DNA from: Altererythrobacter rubellus
Lineage (GTDB): Bacteria > Pseudomonadota > Alphaproteobacteria > Sphingomonadales > Sphingomonadaceae
Assembly (NCBI RefSeq): GCF_030284385.1
Contig: NZ_CP127221.1
Coordinates: 1,550,001-1,614,000 of the forward strand
Reading direction: 5' to 3'
Length of the DNA stretch: 64,000 nt
Part shown: positions 37,318 through 46,350 of the stretch, one piece after another
Layout of the letters: every line of letters begins with the position of its first letter
Numbering within the stretch: the first letter of the stretch is position 1
Position numbers and translations under genes: made by a program
Notes under the pieces: generated by a model
The model's database searches: none
Told to the model about the DNA's origin: nothing
The model's input: only the letters and a program-made list of their open reading frames with translations

Positions 37318-37683
37318 TCAGGGCATCAATGCATTGGTGATGTGGCGAGGGATGCTCGCGGGTGCAAGCAGGATTACATCAACTCGTATATCATCGCCGT
37401 CGCGAACATATTGATGTGCAACCGCTACTGCCGCTGCGGCAAGCCTACGCAGCCGGTATTCATCAATCGCATGATCAAGGTCTTCGCGGCGTTTGCGCCT
37501 TTTAACCTCGGTGAATGCGACCACACTATTTCGCCGCGCGATCAGATCAATCTCGCCCAGCGGGGTTTTCACCCGCTCAGCCAAAATTTGCCAGCCTTGC
37601 AGCCGCAAAAAAATGGCGGCGCGAAATTCGCCTTGCCGCCCAGCTCGCTCGGCACGTTTTCTGGTCGCTGCGGGCCGCTTCAT
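37318..37683 (-). CDS. YraN family (UPF0102) nuclease-like protein
   Basis: A 121-residue protein. The restriction-endonuclease-like core is visible: GEIDLIARRNSVVAFTEVKRR, with the Asp and the E-x-K of the PD-(D/E)xK fold. No function is firmly established for the family; a role in DNA processing is suspected. Its start overlaps the rsmI stop by 4 nt, an order widely conserved in proteobacteria. Confidence 0.9.
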   Translation of the reverse strand: MKRPAATRKRAERAGRQGEFRAAIFLRLQGWQILAERVKTPLGEIDLIARRNSVVAFTEVKRRKRREDLDHAIDEYRLRRLAAAAVAVAHQYVRDGDDIRVDVILLAPASIPRHITNALMP

Positions 37684-38537
37684 TCGGCCTTCAGTTCCAT
37701 AGCACGAGCGTATAGCGCCTTACGGTCAAGCCCGGTTGCCTTCGATACCCTGGCGGCAGCCTGAGAAGTCTTCATCGTAGCAAGCGCCTCTCGCAGCAGC
37801 ACGTCCGGATCAACATCGCAAGAGTTCTCGACCGGCGGACCCACCATCAGCACAATCTCGCCCTTGGGCGGGTTGGCAGTATAATGATCGGCCAGTTCCG
37901 TCGCTGTCCCGCTGCGGCATTCCTCGTACAACTTGGTCAGCTCGCGCGCGACCGCCACTTCGCGGGTGGGCCACAGTTCCCCCAACATATTCAGCGATTT
38001 CACCAGGCGCGGTCCGCTTTCGTAGAATATCAGCGTAGCGTGGATGCTGGCCAATTCCGCAAGTGCGTCTGCACGCGCTTTTTCCTTGGTCGGCAGGAAT
38101 CCCGCAAACAGAAAGCGGTCATTGGGCAGCCCGGACATGGTGAGCCCCGCGATTGCAGCACACGCGCCTGGCAAAGTTGTGACCGCAACGCCGCTTTCGC
38201 GGGCAGCCTTCACCAGACGATATCCCGGATCGGATATCAAAGGTGTGCCTGCATCGCTGACCAGTGCAATCGCTTCACTGCGGGCGCGTTCGACAATTGC
38301 CAAACCCGCCGCCTCGCTCGCGTGATCATCATATCGAATCAATGGTTTATGAGTGAGCAGACGCTTCAGCAGCTTGCCCGTCACCCGCGTATCTTCGCAG
38401 GCGACAGCATCGCATTTGCTCAGTATATCGACCGCACGGAGCGTTATATCGCCAAGATTGCCAATCGGCGTGGCGACGATGTACAGCCCCGGATGAAGAG
38501 GTTCAGACAGGGCTTGCTCAGGGGCGATTGTGTTCAC
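37680..38537 (-). CDS. rsmI: 16S rRNA (cytidine-1402-2'-O)-methyltransferase
   Basis: A 285-residue SAM methyltransferase. The family start GLYIVATPIGNLGDITLRAVD, followed by CEDTRVTGKLLKRL, SDAGTPLISDPGYRLV and LSGLPNDRFLFAGFLP, is diagnostic. The GTG at 38537 (VNTIAPEQ) is chosen because the frame stays open upstream only through the LpoA-like gene on the other strand. The divergent gene begins 40 bp away, so the two share a short promoter region. It overlaps yraN by 4 nt. Confidence 0.94.
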   Translation of the reverse strand: MNTIAPEQALSEPLHPGLYIVATPIGNLGDITLRAVDILSKCDAVACEDTRVTGKLLKRLLTHKPLIRYDDHASEAAGLAIVERARSEAIALVSDAGTPLISDPGYRLVKAARESGVAVTTLPGACAAIAGLTMSGLPNDRFLFAGFLPTKEKARADALAELASIHATLIFYESGPRLVKSLNMLGELWPTREVAVARELTKLYEECRSGTATELADHYTANPPKGEIVLMVGPPVENSCDVDPDVLLREALATMKTSQAAARVSKATGLDRKALYARAMELKAE

Positions 38538-38576
38538 AAGATGCTCTTTGGAACAGCCAAGACAGGGTCGGCAAGT

Positions 38577-39746
38577 ATGAAGCGTAATTTGTTTAATCGG
38601 CGCAATCTGGTTGTGGGCGCCACAGCACTGCTTTTGGCAGGGTGTCAGGTCATACCCAAAACCGGTCCTGCCACAACTGAGCCAGTAGCCGGTCCAACTC
38701 CCGAACCAAGCGCAACAGCGCTTCCCACAGACGAAACACGCCACCGGATAGCAATTCTGGTGTCTTTGTCCGGTCGCAACGGCGCGGTTGGCGAATCGAT
38801 TGCCAATGCGGCCAACATGGCGATCCTCGATACCGGCGCGGATAATATCCGTATCACGACCTACGATACATCCAGTGGTGCGGCCGAAGCTGCGGCCCAA
38901 GCGGTCGCAGATGGCAATCGACTGATACTTGGCCCGATGCTGGCAGACAATGTTCCCGCGGTGCGTAACGAGGCTGCCCGCGCGGGCGTTCCGCTGATCT
39001 CGTTCTCCAACGACACCAATGTTGCGCGGCCAGATGCATTTGTGATGGGTCACATCCCGGAACAGTCTATCGCGCGCTCTGTCGCCTACGCCCGTTCGCG
39101 CGGGGCGGAACGGTTTGCCGCATTGTTGCCCAGTGGCGACTATGGTGATCGAGCAGCCAGCGCGCTCGACAATGCATTGCAGGACTACGGAGGTCTGTTG
39201 TCTCAGACACGCCGTTACGACCGGGGCAGCAGCGCGGTCATCAGCGCAGCGACGCAGATGCGCGAAGCTGGTGGCTATGACACCGTTCTGATCGCAGACG
39301 GGGTACAATTGGCGTCGCAAGGTGCCAATGCCCTGCGTGAAGATGAGACAGGCTTGCCGCCGCGGGTGCTGGGCACAGAGCTTTGGAGTGGTGAAAGCGC
39401 TGTGACGCGGACCAGCGCATTGCGCGGCGCGATCTTTTCCGCGGTGTCTAACCGTCGGTTCCAGCGTTTTCGCGATAGCTATCAGGAGCGCTTCGGCAGC
39501 GCGCCCTACCGGATTTCGACATTGGGCTATGACGCTGTCTTGCTGACCTTGCGGGTTGCGCGCGATTGGGAGGTTGGCCGCCCTTTCCCCACGCGTCAGC
39601 TGACGACCAACGACGGGTTCCTAGGTCTCGACGGGGCTTTCCGCTTTGGCGGCAATGGTGTGATTGAACGGGCCATGGAAGTGCGCGAAGTTCAGCAGAA
39701 CCAAGTTTCCGTTGTGGATCCAGCGCCTGCCCGCTTCAGTGACTGA
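38577..39746 (+). CDS. LpoA-like penicillin-binding protein activator, lipoprotein
   Basis: A 389-residue predicted lipoprotein (MKRNLFNRRNLVVGATALLL then AGC). The mature part is a periplasmic-binding-protein type 1 fold (RIAILVSLSGRNGAVGESI) as in the C-terminal part of LpoA, which activates class A PBPs from the outer membrane. The position next to rsmI-yraN matches the conserved lpoA-rsmI-yraN neighbourhood. A Leu/Ile/Val-binding-like receptor is the alternative, but the lipobox and location favour LpoA. An upstream in-frame ATG at 38541 is less likely. Confidence 0.85.
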   Translation: MKRNLFNRRNLVVGATALLLAGCQVIPKTGPATTEPVAGPTPEPSATALPTDETRHRIAILVSLSGRNGAVGESIANAANMAILDTGADNIRITTYDTSSGAAEAAAQAVADGNRLILGPMLADNVPAVRNEAARAGVPLISFSNDTNVARPDAFVMGHIPEQSIARSVAYARSRGAERFAALLPSGDYGDRAASALDNALQDYGGLLSQTRRYDRGSSAVISAATQMREAGGYDTVLIADGVQLASQGANALREDETGLPPRVLGTELWSGESAVTRTSALRGAIFSAVSNRRFQRFRDSYQERFGSAPYRISTLGYDAVLLTLRVARDWEVGRPFPTRQLTTNDGFLGLDGAFRFGGNGVIERAMEVREVQQNQVSVVDPAPARFSD

Positions 39747-39803
39747 GCAAAACATTCTGTGCCCGCTTGTCGCCGTGATCGCGCGCGGCATATAGGCTGA
39801 CCT

Positions 39804-41780
39804 ATGTCCGATGACCTGTTTGAAAACGCGCCAGCTTCCAGCGGTGACTATGATTCCTCCTCGATCGAGGTCTTGGAGGGGCTTGAGCCTGTCCGCCGCC
39901 GCCCTGGCATGTATATCGGCGGCACCGATGACCGCGCGTTGCACCACTTGGCAGCCGAAGTGCTCGATAACTCAATGGACGAAGCGGTTGCCGGCCACGC
40001 CAACCGCATTGAGGTGCGGTTAGATGAAGGCAACAGGTTGTTGATCAGCGATAATGGTCGCGGCATTCCGGTTGACGAGCACCCCAAATTTCCGGGCAAG
40101 TCCACACTCGAAGTGATCCTGTCTACACTGCACTCAGGCGGGAAATTTTCTGGCAAGGCCTATGCCACATCTGGCGGTTTGCACGGCGTGGGCGTGAGTG
40201 TGGTCAATGCGCTGTCGAGCCACACCCGCGTCGAGGTGGCACGCGACAAACAATTGTTCGCGCAGGAATTCTCGCGAGGCCAAACCCTTGGCAAGATCGA
40301 AAAGCTGGGCGCTGCGCCCAATCGCCGTGGCACAACGGTCAGTTTCACGCCCGATACGGAGATTTTCGGCGACCGGCAGTTCAAACCGGCCCGCCTGTTT
40401 AAACTGGCCCGGTCAAAGGCGTATCTGTTTGCTGGCGTCGAAATCCGCTGGAAATGCGCACCTTCGCTGGCAAGTGAAGATGTACCCGAAGAAACAACCT
40501 TCAAATTCCCCGGCGGATTGGCAGATCACCTGGCCGAACAGATCGGTGAGCGCGAATGCGTGACGGCTGAAGCCTTTACCGGCAGCCAGGATTTCCCTGA
40601 AGAAAAAGGCCGCGTGGAATGGGCCGTCGCATGGCCGCTATATTCCGACGGCTCGACCAGCTGGTATTGTAACACTGTGCCCACCCCGGATGGCGGCACA
40701 CATGAACAAGGCTTGCGCGCGGCATTGACCAAAGCATTGCGCGCGTTTGGCGAACTGACCGGCCAGAAGAAGTCAAAGGATATCACGGCAGACGATGTGA
40801 TGACCGGCGGCGAAATCATGCTGTCGGTTTTCATTCGCGATCCGCAATTCCAGTCACAGACCAAGGACCGGCTGACTTCATCGGAAGCCTCTCGCCTGGT
40901 TGAAAACGCTGTGCGCGATCATTTCGATCACTTCCTGACCGCTAATATGGAGCGCGGTAAAGCGCTGCTGGGTAGCGTGATGGAACGCATGGACGAGCGG
41001 CTGAAGCGCAAGCAAGAGCGCGAGATCAAGCGCAAGACCGCGACCAATGCAAAGAAGTTGCGGCTGCCCGGCAAGCTTACCGATTGTAGCGGTGAAGGTG
41101 ACCGCGAGACCGAGCTGTTTATCGTCGAGGGCGATTCTGCGGGTGGCAGCGCCAAACAGGCGCGCGACCGCAAGAGCCAGGCAATTCTGCCGATCCGCGG
41201 CAAGATCTTGAACGTTGCCAGCGCCACCGCTGACAAAATCCGCGCCAATCAGGAGATAGCCGATCTTTCGCTGGCGCTGGGTTGTGGCACCCGCAAGGAC
41301 TGTGACCCAGAACAGCTCCGCTACGACCGCATCATTATCATGACCGACGCTGACGTTGACGGCGCGCATATCGCAACGCTGCTGATGACATTCTTCTTTC
41401 AGGAAATGGCGCCCATTGTGCGTGGCGGTTATCTCTATCTAGCGCAGCCTCCTCTATATAAACTCAGCAGTGGCAAAGAGACGCGTTACGCGCGCGATGA
41501 TGATCATCGAGCCGAACTGGAAGAGACTGTCTTAAAAGGCAAAAAGGTCGAAGTGGGCCGTTTCAAGGGCCTTGGCGAAATGAACCCTGGTCAGCTGCGC
41601 GAAACCACCATGAATCCGGAAACGCGTTCATTGATCCGTATAACCTTGCCCGAACAACATGAGCAGCGTTTTGCGGTGAAGGAACTAGTCGACCGTTTGA
41701 TGGGACGCAATCCAGAACACCGGTTCAACTTTATCCAGAACCACGCCAGCGATGTCGATCGTGACATGATTGACGCCTAA
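39804..41780 (+). CDS. parE: DNA topoisomerase IV subunit B
   Basis: A 658-residue GHKL ATPase subunit that decatenates replicated chromosomes with ParC. The N-terminal EGLEPVRRRPGMYIGG, the ATP site EVLDNSMDEA and DNGRGIPVDEHPKFPGKS are intact, as is the TOPRIM acid motif FIVEGDSAGGSAKQARDR. The C-terminal FKGLGEMNPGQL is typical. The shortened region and PGMYIGGTDDRALHH point to ParE rather than GyrB. Its TAA overlaps the antisense stop of the ABM pseudogene. Confidence 0.95.
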   Translation: MSDDLFENAPASSGDYDSSSIEVLEGLEPVRRRPGMYIGGTDDRALHHLAAEVLDNSMDEAVAGHANRIEVRLDEGNRLLISDNGRGIPVDEHPKFPGKSTLEVILSTLHSGGKFSGKAYATSGGLHGVGVSVVNALSSHTRVEVARDKQLFAQEFSRGQTLGKIEKLGAAPNRRGTTVSFTPDTEIFGDRQFKPARLFKLARSKAYLFAGVEIRWKCAPSLASEDVPEETTFKFPGGLADHLAEQIGERECVTAEAFTGSQDFPEEKGRVEWAVAWPLYSDGSTSWYCNTVPTPDGGTHEQGLRAALTKALRAFGELTGQKKSKDITADDVMTGGEIMLSVFIRDPQFQSQTKDRLTSSEASRLVENAVRDHFDHFLTANMERGKALLGSVMERMDERLKRKQEREIKRKTATNAKKLRLPGKLTDCSGEGDRETELFIVEGDSAGGSAKQARDRKSQAILPIRGKILNVASATADKIRANQEIADLSLALGCGTRKDCDPEQLRYDRIIIMTDADVDGAHIATLLMTFFFQEMAPIVRGGYLYLAQPPLYKLSSGKETRYARDDDHRAELEETVLKGKKVEVGRFKGLGEMNPGQLRETTMNPETRSLIRITLPEQHEQRFAVKELVDRLMGRNPEHRFNFIQNHASDVDRDMIDA

Positions 41781-42004
41781 AAAGGTGCGCCTTCGATAGG
41801 CATTGCAGAGAATATCGATATCTCTGGAGGTATGATCGCCAACCCGCCAATCTGCTGAACAAATGTACCGGATTAGGGCACTGCAAAGTGTCTTTGAACG
41901 GTATCCATATCACGCCATTGCTCGAAGAAATGTATCCGGTTCGCATCCTCGGCATCATCACGCTTGGTCGGATCAATAACGACCGTGCCTGTGATAATGA
42001 TCAT
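41777..42004 (-). pseudogene. Decayed ABM-family monooxygenase
   Basis: Starts MIIITGTVVIDPTKRDDA, a normal antibiotic-biosynthesis-monooxygenase-like beginning, then jumps to EDANRIHFFEQWRDMDTVQR. About 30 internal codons appear to be missing. An in-frame TAA follows HFAVP, after which the same frame continues as SGTFVQQIGGLAII through to a final TAG at 41777-41779. The ATG overlaps the stop of the upstream OsmC remnant (ATGA), so the old operon arrangement is still visible. Both lesions together make function very unlikely. Confidence 0.8.
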
Positions 42005-43192
42005 TGAGCGACCTCCGTATGAATATGCAAGTGTCCTTCGAGCGTGCGGTGCACCGGGCATTTGTCAGCAATTTAGATCAGCTTGGCGCGTTGTTCCTCG
42101 TCTGGCTCCTTACCCAGGATCTCGATCTTTCGCTTCAGAGCCTGGATCCGCACCTTTTCATCCAGCACATGATCGCAATCTTCAGCGTGATCGCGTTCCT
42201 TCGAACGGCCATTCCTTGCGATCCGCATACATTTTCATAGTCATCGCCGTGCATGTGCCAAGCGCTGCATTGAGCAAATCGTATGGCGTCGGGCTGGTGT
42301 CGTCACCGTACATAACTCACTGGTTCATCGGCAACGAAGCGATGGCTGACAGTGTGCACCTCTGTGCCGAATTTGCCATTGCCGGTCTGCACGATCACGC
42401 CCTCTTCCGGCATCTCTAGCTGATCTTTCTGGGGCAGATATCGCCCCGCCCATGCCGCGATCATTTGCGCAGCAAACCTGGCGTCCGCCTCGTTCAGCAG
42501 CAATTGATCCGCACCTGCCAAGCTGACAAAGTTCTTGGGATGCTTGGCCGCTGCGAACAGGTTCGATGCATGCTCAACACCAACAATGTCGTCGGTCGGC
42601 GAATGCATAATCAGCAAGGGCACGCGCAGAGCGCCGATGCGATCAAGCAGATCAATCTCGCGCGTCTTGTCGAGGAATTCCTTGCTCAGCTTAAACGCGC
42701 GGCCACCGATGGTGACATTGCCTTCGCCATTGCGCTCGATCTCGTCCAGATCGCCTTTGATATTGTGTAGGACATGTGGCACTTCGCGAGGCGCGCCAAT
42801 AGTCGCAACCGCGGCGACATTGTCCCGCTCGAGTTCGGTGGCAGCAGCCAATACCGCCGCCCCGCCCAAACTGTGGCCGACAAGCAGAACCTGGCAATCG
42901 AACCGCTCGATCAAATGCTCTGCCGATGCAATCAGATCCTCGACATCGCTGGCAAAGCCCGCCCGCCCGAATTCGCCCTGGCTGCCGCCAGTCCCGTAAA
43001 ATCGAATCGCAGCGATGCGATGCCTTCGCGCGCCAAAGCTTGCGTTACCGCCTTGGCGCCCTTCGATTGCTTGGTGCGCGTAAAACAATGTGCAAACACC
43101 GCCGCCCCCCGCACCAGCCCAGTTGGCAATTCCAACGCGCCAGAAAGCTCATGCCCTTCAGATGTTGTGATCTTTAGCGTTTCAGTTGGCAT
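42001..43192 (-). pseudogene. Decayed alpha/beta hydrolase-OsmC fusion
   Basis: A bifunctional family with an N-terminal alpha/beta hydrolase and a C-terminal OsmC domain. Frame one starts at 43192 after AAGGAG and reads MPTETLKITTSEGHELSG to RFDFTGL. There a base is lost: CTGGCGGC where CTGGGCGGC is expected. The hydrolase resumes as GGSQGEFGRAGF, with the nucleophile region LLVGHSLGGAAV, and then breaks again after EPVSY near 42315. The OsmC part [20 protein letters not shown] breaks near 42205 with a small deletion. [11 protein letters not shown] resumes, and an in-frame TAA at 42073-42075 interrupts KLI-IADKCPVHRTL. At least four lesions. OsmC-type proteins act on organic peroxides. Confidence 0.88.
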
Positions 43193-43358
43193 TGTTCTCT
43201 CCTTGGCCTGATAGCTCTAGAGCTTTATTCGCGCGCCAGTGTCAAAGGTTTCATGGACTGCATTACCCACTCGCCAATTCGATAGCTTACGCAGCGTCAC
43301 CCTTGCGCTGGTCGCGTGTGTAACTTAACGCGCTCGGCAAGTTTCAAACGAAAACCTC

Positions 43359-44231
43359 ATGGGAAAATTCATGACCGATCAGCCGCAACGTTTCGAAGGT
43401 ACAAACGACTATATAGCTACTGACGACCTGAAGGTTGCGGTGGATGCTGCGGTCATGCTGCGACGGCCCTTGCTGGTCAAGGGTGAGCCAGGCACCGGCA
43501 AAACCGTGTTGGCACACGAGATTGCCAAGGCAATCGGTGCCCCGCTGATCGAGTGGAATGTGAAGTCGACTACCAAGGCCCAGCAAGGTCTGTATGAGTA
43601 TGACGCAGTTGCCCGTTTGCGCGATGGCCAGTTGGGCGATGAGCGCGTTCATGACATTGCGAACTACATCAAGAAGGGCAAATTGTGGGAGGCATTCACC
43701 TCCAAAGAACTGCCTGTCTTGCTGATCGACGAGATTGACAAGGCGGATATCGAATTCCCCAACGACCTTTTGCAAGAGCTCGATCGGATGAGCTTCGACG
43801 TGTATGAAACGCATGAGACAATCACTGCGAAAGAGCGCCCGATTGTCGTGATTACGTCGAATAACGAGAAAGAGCTGCCCGATGCGTTCCTTCGCCGCTG
43901 CTTCTTCCACTATATCAAGTTCCCAGATCGCGACACGATGCGCGACATCATCGAGGTTCACTATCCCGGAATTCAGAAGAACCTTGTCAGCAAGGCGATG
44001 GATATCTTCTACGAATTGCGCGACGTTCCCGGCCTGAAAAAGAAGCCGTCAACCAGCGAGCTGCTCGACTGGCTCAAGCTGCTTCTGAATGAAGATATGC
44101 CGATGGATGTCCTGCAAGACAGCAATCCGAACAGCGCCATTCCCCCACTGCATGGTGCCTTGCTGAAGAACGAGCAGGATGTGATGATGTTCGAACGGCT
44201 CGCGTTTATGGCGCGCCGCAATCCGAGTTAA
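43359..44231 (+). CDS. MoxR-type AAA+ ATPase
   Basis: A 290-residue AAA+ ATPase. Walker A is VKGEPGTGKTVLAHEIAK, Walker B is VLLIDEIDKADIEFP, and sensor residues are in VVITSNNEKELPDAFLRRC. The MoxR group acts as chaperones that mature partner enzymes together with von Willebrand proteins, and the next gene encodes such a partner. Two ATGs are possible (43359 or 43371); neither has a clear ribosome site. A 240-bp gap with a possible small remnant separates the pair. Confidence 0.92.
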   Translation: MGKFMTDQPQRFEGTNDYIATDDLKVAVDAAVMLRRPLLVKGEPGTGKTVLAHEIAKAIGAPLIEWNVKSTTKAQQGLYEYDAVARLRDGQLGDERVHDIANYIKKGKLWEAFTSKELPVLLIDEIDKADIEFPNDLLQELDRMSFDVYETHETITAKERPIVVITSNNEKELPDAFLRRCFFHYIKFPDRDTMRDIIEVHYPGIQKNLVSKAMDIFYELRDVPGLKKKPSTSELLDWLKLLLNEDMPMDVLQDSNPNSAIPPLHGALLKNEQDVMMFERLAFMARRNPS

Positions 44232-44245
44232 GCCAGCGGCCAGCT

Positions 44246-44341
44246 TTAGTCGAAGCTGTAGGCCAGTTCGTAATTACCGCAGCTTTCCGGAATCATGTCG
44301 AGCGCACTCGCGCTTCCCGTGTCGATCTCAATTGGCTTCAT
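44246..44341 (-). other. Possible small ORF or gene remnant between moxR and coxE
   Basis: A 31-codon frame on the minus strand reads MKPIEIDTGSASALDMIPES, then CGNYELAYSFD and TAA. Just upstream, in another frame, AVTEVLKTEIQGHDTA ends 2 nt short of this ATG. Both look protein-like, so this may be the frameshifted tail of a lost gene. I do not recognise the family. Confidence 0.3.
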
Positions 44342-44471
44342 GCCGTGTCATGCCCCTGAATTTCCGTCTTGAGAACCTCGGTAACCGCGTATGGTTATCG
44401 TTGGGTTAAATTAGATAGGGGTTTGCACTCAGGGCTGGCGAGGCCACGATAGGTGCGCTATCGAAATCGTC

Positions 44472-45656
44472 ATGTTCTTCAATTTCGTCGATGAGCTTCG
44501 CGCTGCGGGCATACCCGCTAGTTTCAAAGAGCACCTCACATTGCTTGAGGCGCTCGACAAAGATGTGATCGAGCAAACGCCAGAAGCGTTTTACTACCTG
44601 TCGCGCGCCACATTCGTGAAGGACGAAGGCCTGATCGATCAGTTCGACCAGGTCTTCAACAAGGTATTCAAAGGCATTCTGTCAGACTACGGGCAAAACC
44701 CGGTCGAGATCCCGGAAGACTGGCTGAAGGCCGTAGCTGAGAAGTTCCTGTCCGAAGAGGAAATGGAAAAGATCAAGTCACTGGGCGACTGGGACGAGAT
44801 CATGGACACGCTCAAGAAGCGCCTTGAAGACCAACAAAAGCGCCACGAGGGCGGTAACAAATGGATCGGCACCGGCGGCACATCCCCGTTTGGACATTCC
44901 GGCTACAACCCGGAAGGCGTGCGTATTGGCGGCGAAAGCAAGCACAAGCGTGCAGTGAAGGTGTGGGAAAAGCGCGAGTTCAGGAACTTGGACAACACCA
45001 AGGAGCTTGGAACGCGCAACATCAAGATGGCGCTGCGCCGCTTGCGCCGTTTTGCGAGGGAAGGTGCGCAGGACCAGCTTGATCTGGACGCGACAATCGA
45101 TGGCACGGCCAAGCAGGGCTGGCTCGATATCCATATGCGCGCCGAGCGCCGCAATGCGGTGAAGCTACTCTTGTTCCTTGACGTAGGCGGTTCGATGGAT
45201 CCGTTTATCAAGCTCTGTGAAGAGCTGTTCAGTGCGGCGACTAGCGAGTTTAAAAATCTGGAGTTCTTCTACTTCCACAACTGCCTTTATGAAGGTGTGT
45301 GGAAGGACAACAAGCGTCGCTGGCAGGAACGGACCAAGACCTGGGATGTGCTGCACAAATACGGACATGACTACAAGGTCGTGTTCGTCGGTGACGCCGC
45401 GATGAGCCCTTATGAAATCACTCATCCGGGCGGCAGTGTAGAACATATGAACGAAGAAGCCGGTGCGATTTGGATGCAACGTGTCACGAACACCTATCCA
45501 GCGACTGTGTGGCTCAATCCGGTGCCGGAGAAGCAATGGGGCTATTCACAAAGCACCAAGATGCTGAAGCAACTGGTCAATGACCGGATGTATGGGCTGA
45601 CATTGGATGGCCTGGATGAAGCCATGCGCGAACTCAGCCGAAAGCAAGGGCATTGA
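44472..45656 (+). CDS. CoxE-like von Willebrand factor A protein
   Basis: A 394-residue VWA protein. An N-terminal helical domain (FVDELRAAGIPASFKEHLTLLEAL) precedes the VWA domain, which starts around residue 230. The metal site that is classically DxSxS reads DVGGSMDPF here, so the first serine is replaced by glycine. Such proteins work with MoxR ATPases, and this one follows the MoxR gene. It probably forms a cytoplasmic MoxR/VWA pair that activates an unknown client; no client gene such as a carbon monoxide dehydrogenase is adjacent. Confidence 0.88.
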   Translation: MFFNFVDELRAAGIPASFKEHLTLLEALDKDVIEQTPEAFYYLSRATFVKDEGLIDQFDQVFNKVFKGILSDYGQNPVEIPEDWLKAVAEKFLSEEEMEKIKSLGDWDEIMDTLKKRLEDQQKRHEGGNKWIGTGGTSPFGHSGYNPEGVRIGGESKHKRAVKVWEKREFRNLDNTKELGTRNIKMALRRLRRFAREGAQDQLDLDATIDGTAKQGWLDIHMRAERRNAVKLLLFLDVGGSMDPFIKLCEELFSAATSEFKNLEFFYFHNCLYEGVWKDNKRRWQERTKTWDVLHKYGHDYKVVFVGDAAMSPYEITHPGGSVEHMNEEAGAIWMQRVTNTYPATVWLNPVPEKQWGYSQSTKMLKQLVNDRMYGLTLDGLDEAMRELSRKQGH

Positions 45657-45812
45657 CCTTCAGATCGGAATATCAGGCATTTGCCGTAATTATCGCTTGT
45701 TCCCGTCACCAACTAAGGCGTAGGTGTATAGCGTCACTTTCGTGCAAGCTAGAGGGGCATGTGGTCGCAAGCCAACCTTAAGGGTCGCAAAACCTAAAAG
45801 GGGGAATGACCA

Positions 45813-46244
45813 ATGAAACGCATTATACTGAGCAGCATCGCAACTGCATCTTTAGCCTTTACCGCAGCACCTGTAACTGCACAGGATGAACCGGAAGAGG
45901 CGCGCACAACCTACACCGTCGAGTTCTTGCGTTTTGAGCCGGACAAGGCGGAAACATGGACGGAAATGCGCGAAAAATACTGGGTCCCTGCGGCCAAAGC
46001 GGCAGGCCTACCCGTACCCACAGTTCATTGGATGATGGATGGGGAATGGGATCTGATGGTGATTCGTGAGATTCCACGCGGCATGGCGTCTTTCGACAGG
46101 CACGGGTCTCCTGAGGGGGAGCGCTGGAATGAAGAGTTTCTGAAGCTGGTCGGCGGTGAATAAGCTGCTGCAGCCCTTCGCGAGAAAAACGGCCAACTGA
46201 TCGAAGCCTCGGCAAGCTACTTCACACACACTCATCCTGACTAA
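45813..46244 (+). pseudogene. Secreted small protein interrupted by an in-frame TAA
   Basis: The frame opens after AAAAGGGGG with a signal peptide (MKRIILSSIATASLAFTAAP) and a domain TTYTVEFLRFEPDKAETW...VHWMMDGEWDLMVIREI that looks like a dimeric alpha/beta barrel (NIPSNAP- or ABM-like). TAA at 46161-46163 follows LVGGE, but the same frame continues AAAALREKNGQLIEASASYF to THTHPD and TAA at 46242-46244. Either a shortened 116-residue protein is made or the gene is dying. I do not recognise a named family. Confidence 0.6.
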
Positions 46245-46350
46245 GCGAAAGCCAGTCGGACAGTTTGAATTGATTACAAGGGCGTCATGTCATTCTGGGT
46301 GTGGCGCCCTTGCTAGGTCTGAAATCGTTCAGCCGCCGGCATCTGTATTG

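Noticed and set aside
37884..38576. In-frame extension of the LpoA-like gene by 231 codons
   Set aside because: The extension is antisense to rsmI. The lipoprotein signal sequence starts at 38577.
37680..39320. A 546-codon minus-strand frame reaching far upstream of rsmI
   Set aside because: Only the part from 38537 down matches RsmI. The rest is antisense to the LpoA-like gene and has low-complexity, Cys/Arg-rich composition.
46277..46312. CAAGGGCG/CGCCCTTG inverted repeat as a terminator
   Set aside because: The loop is 20 nt and no T-run follows, so support is too weak.
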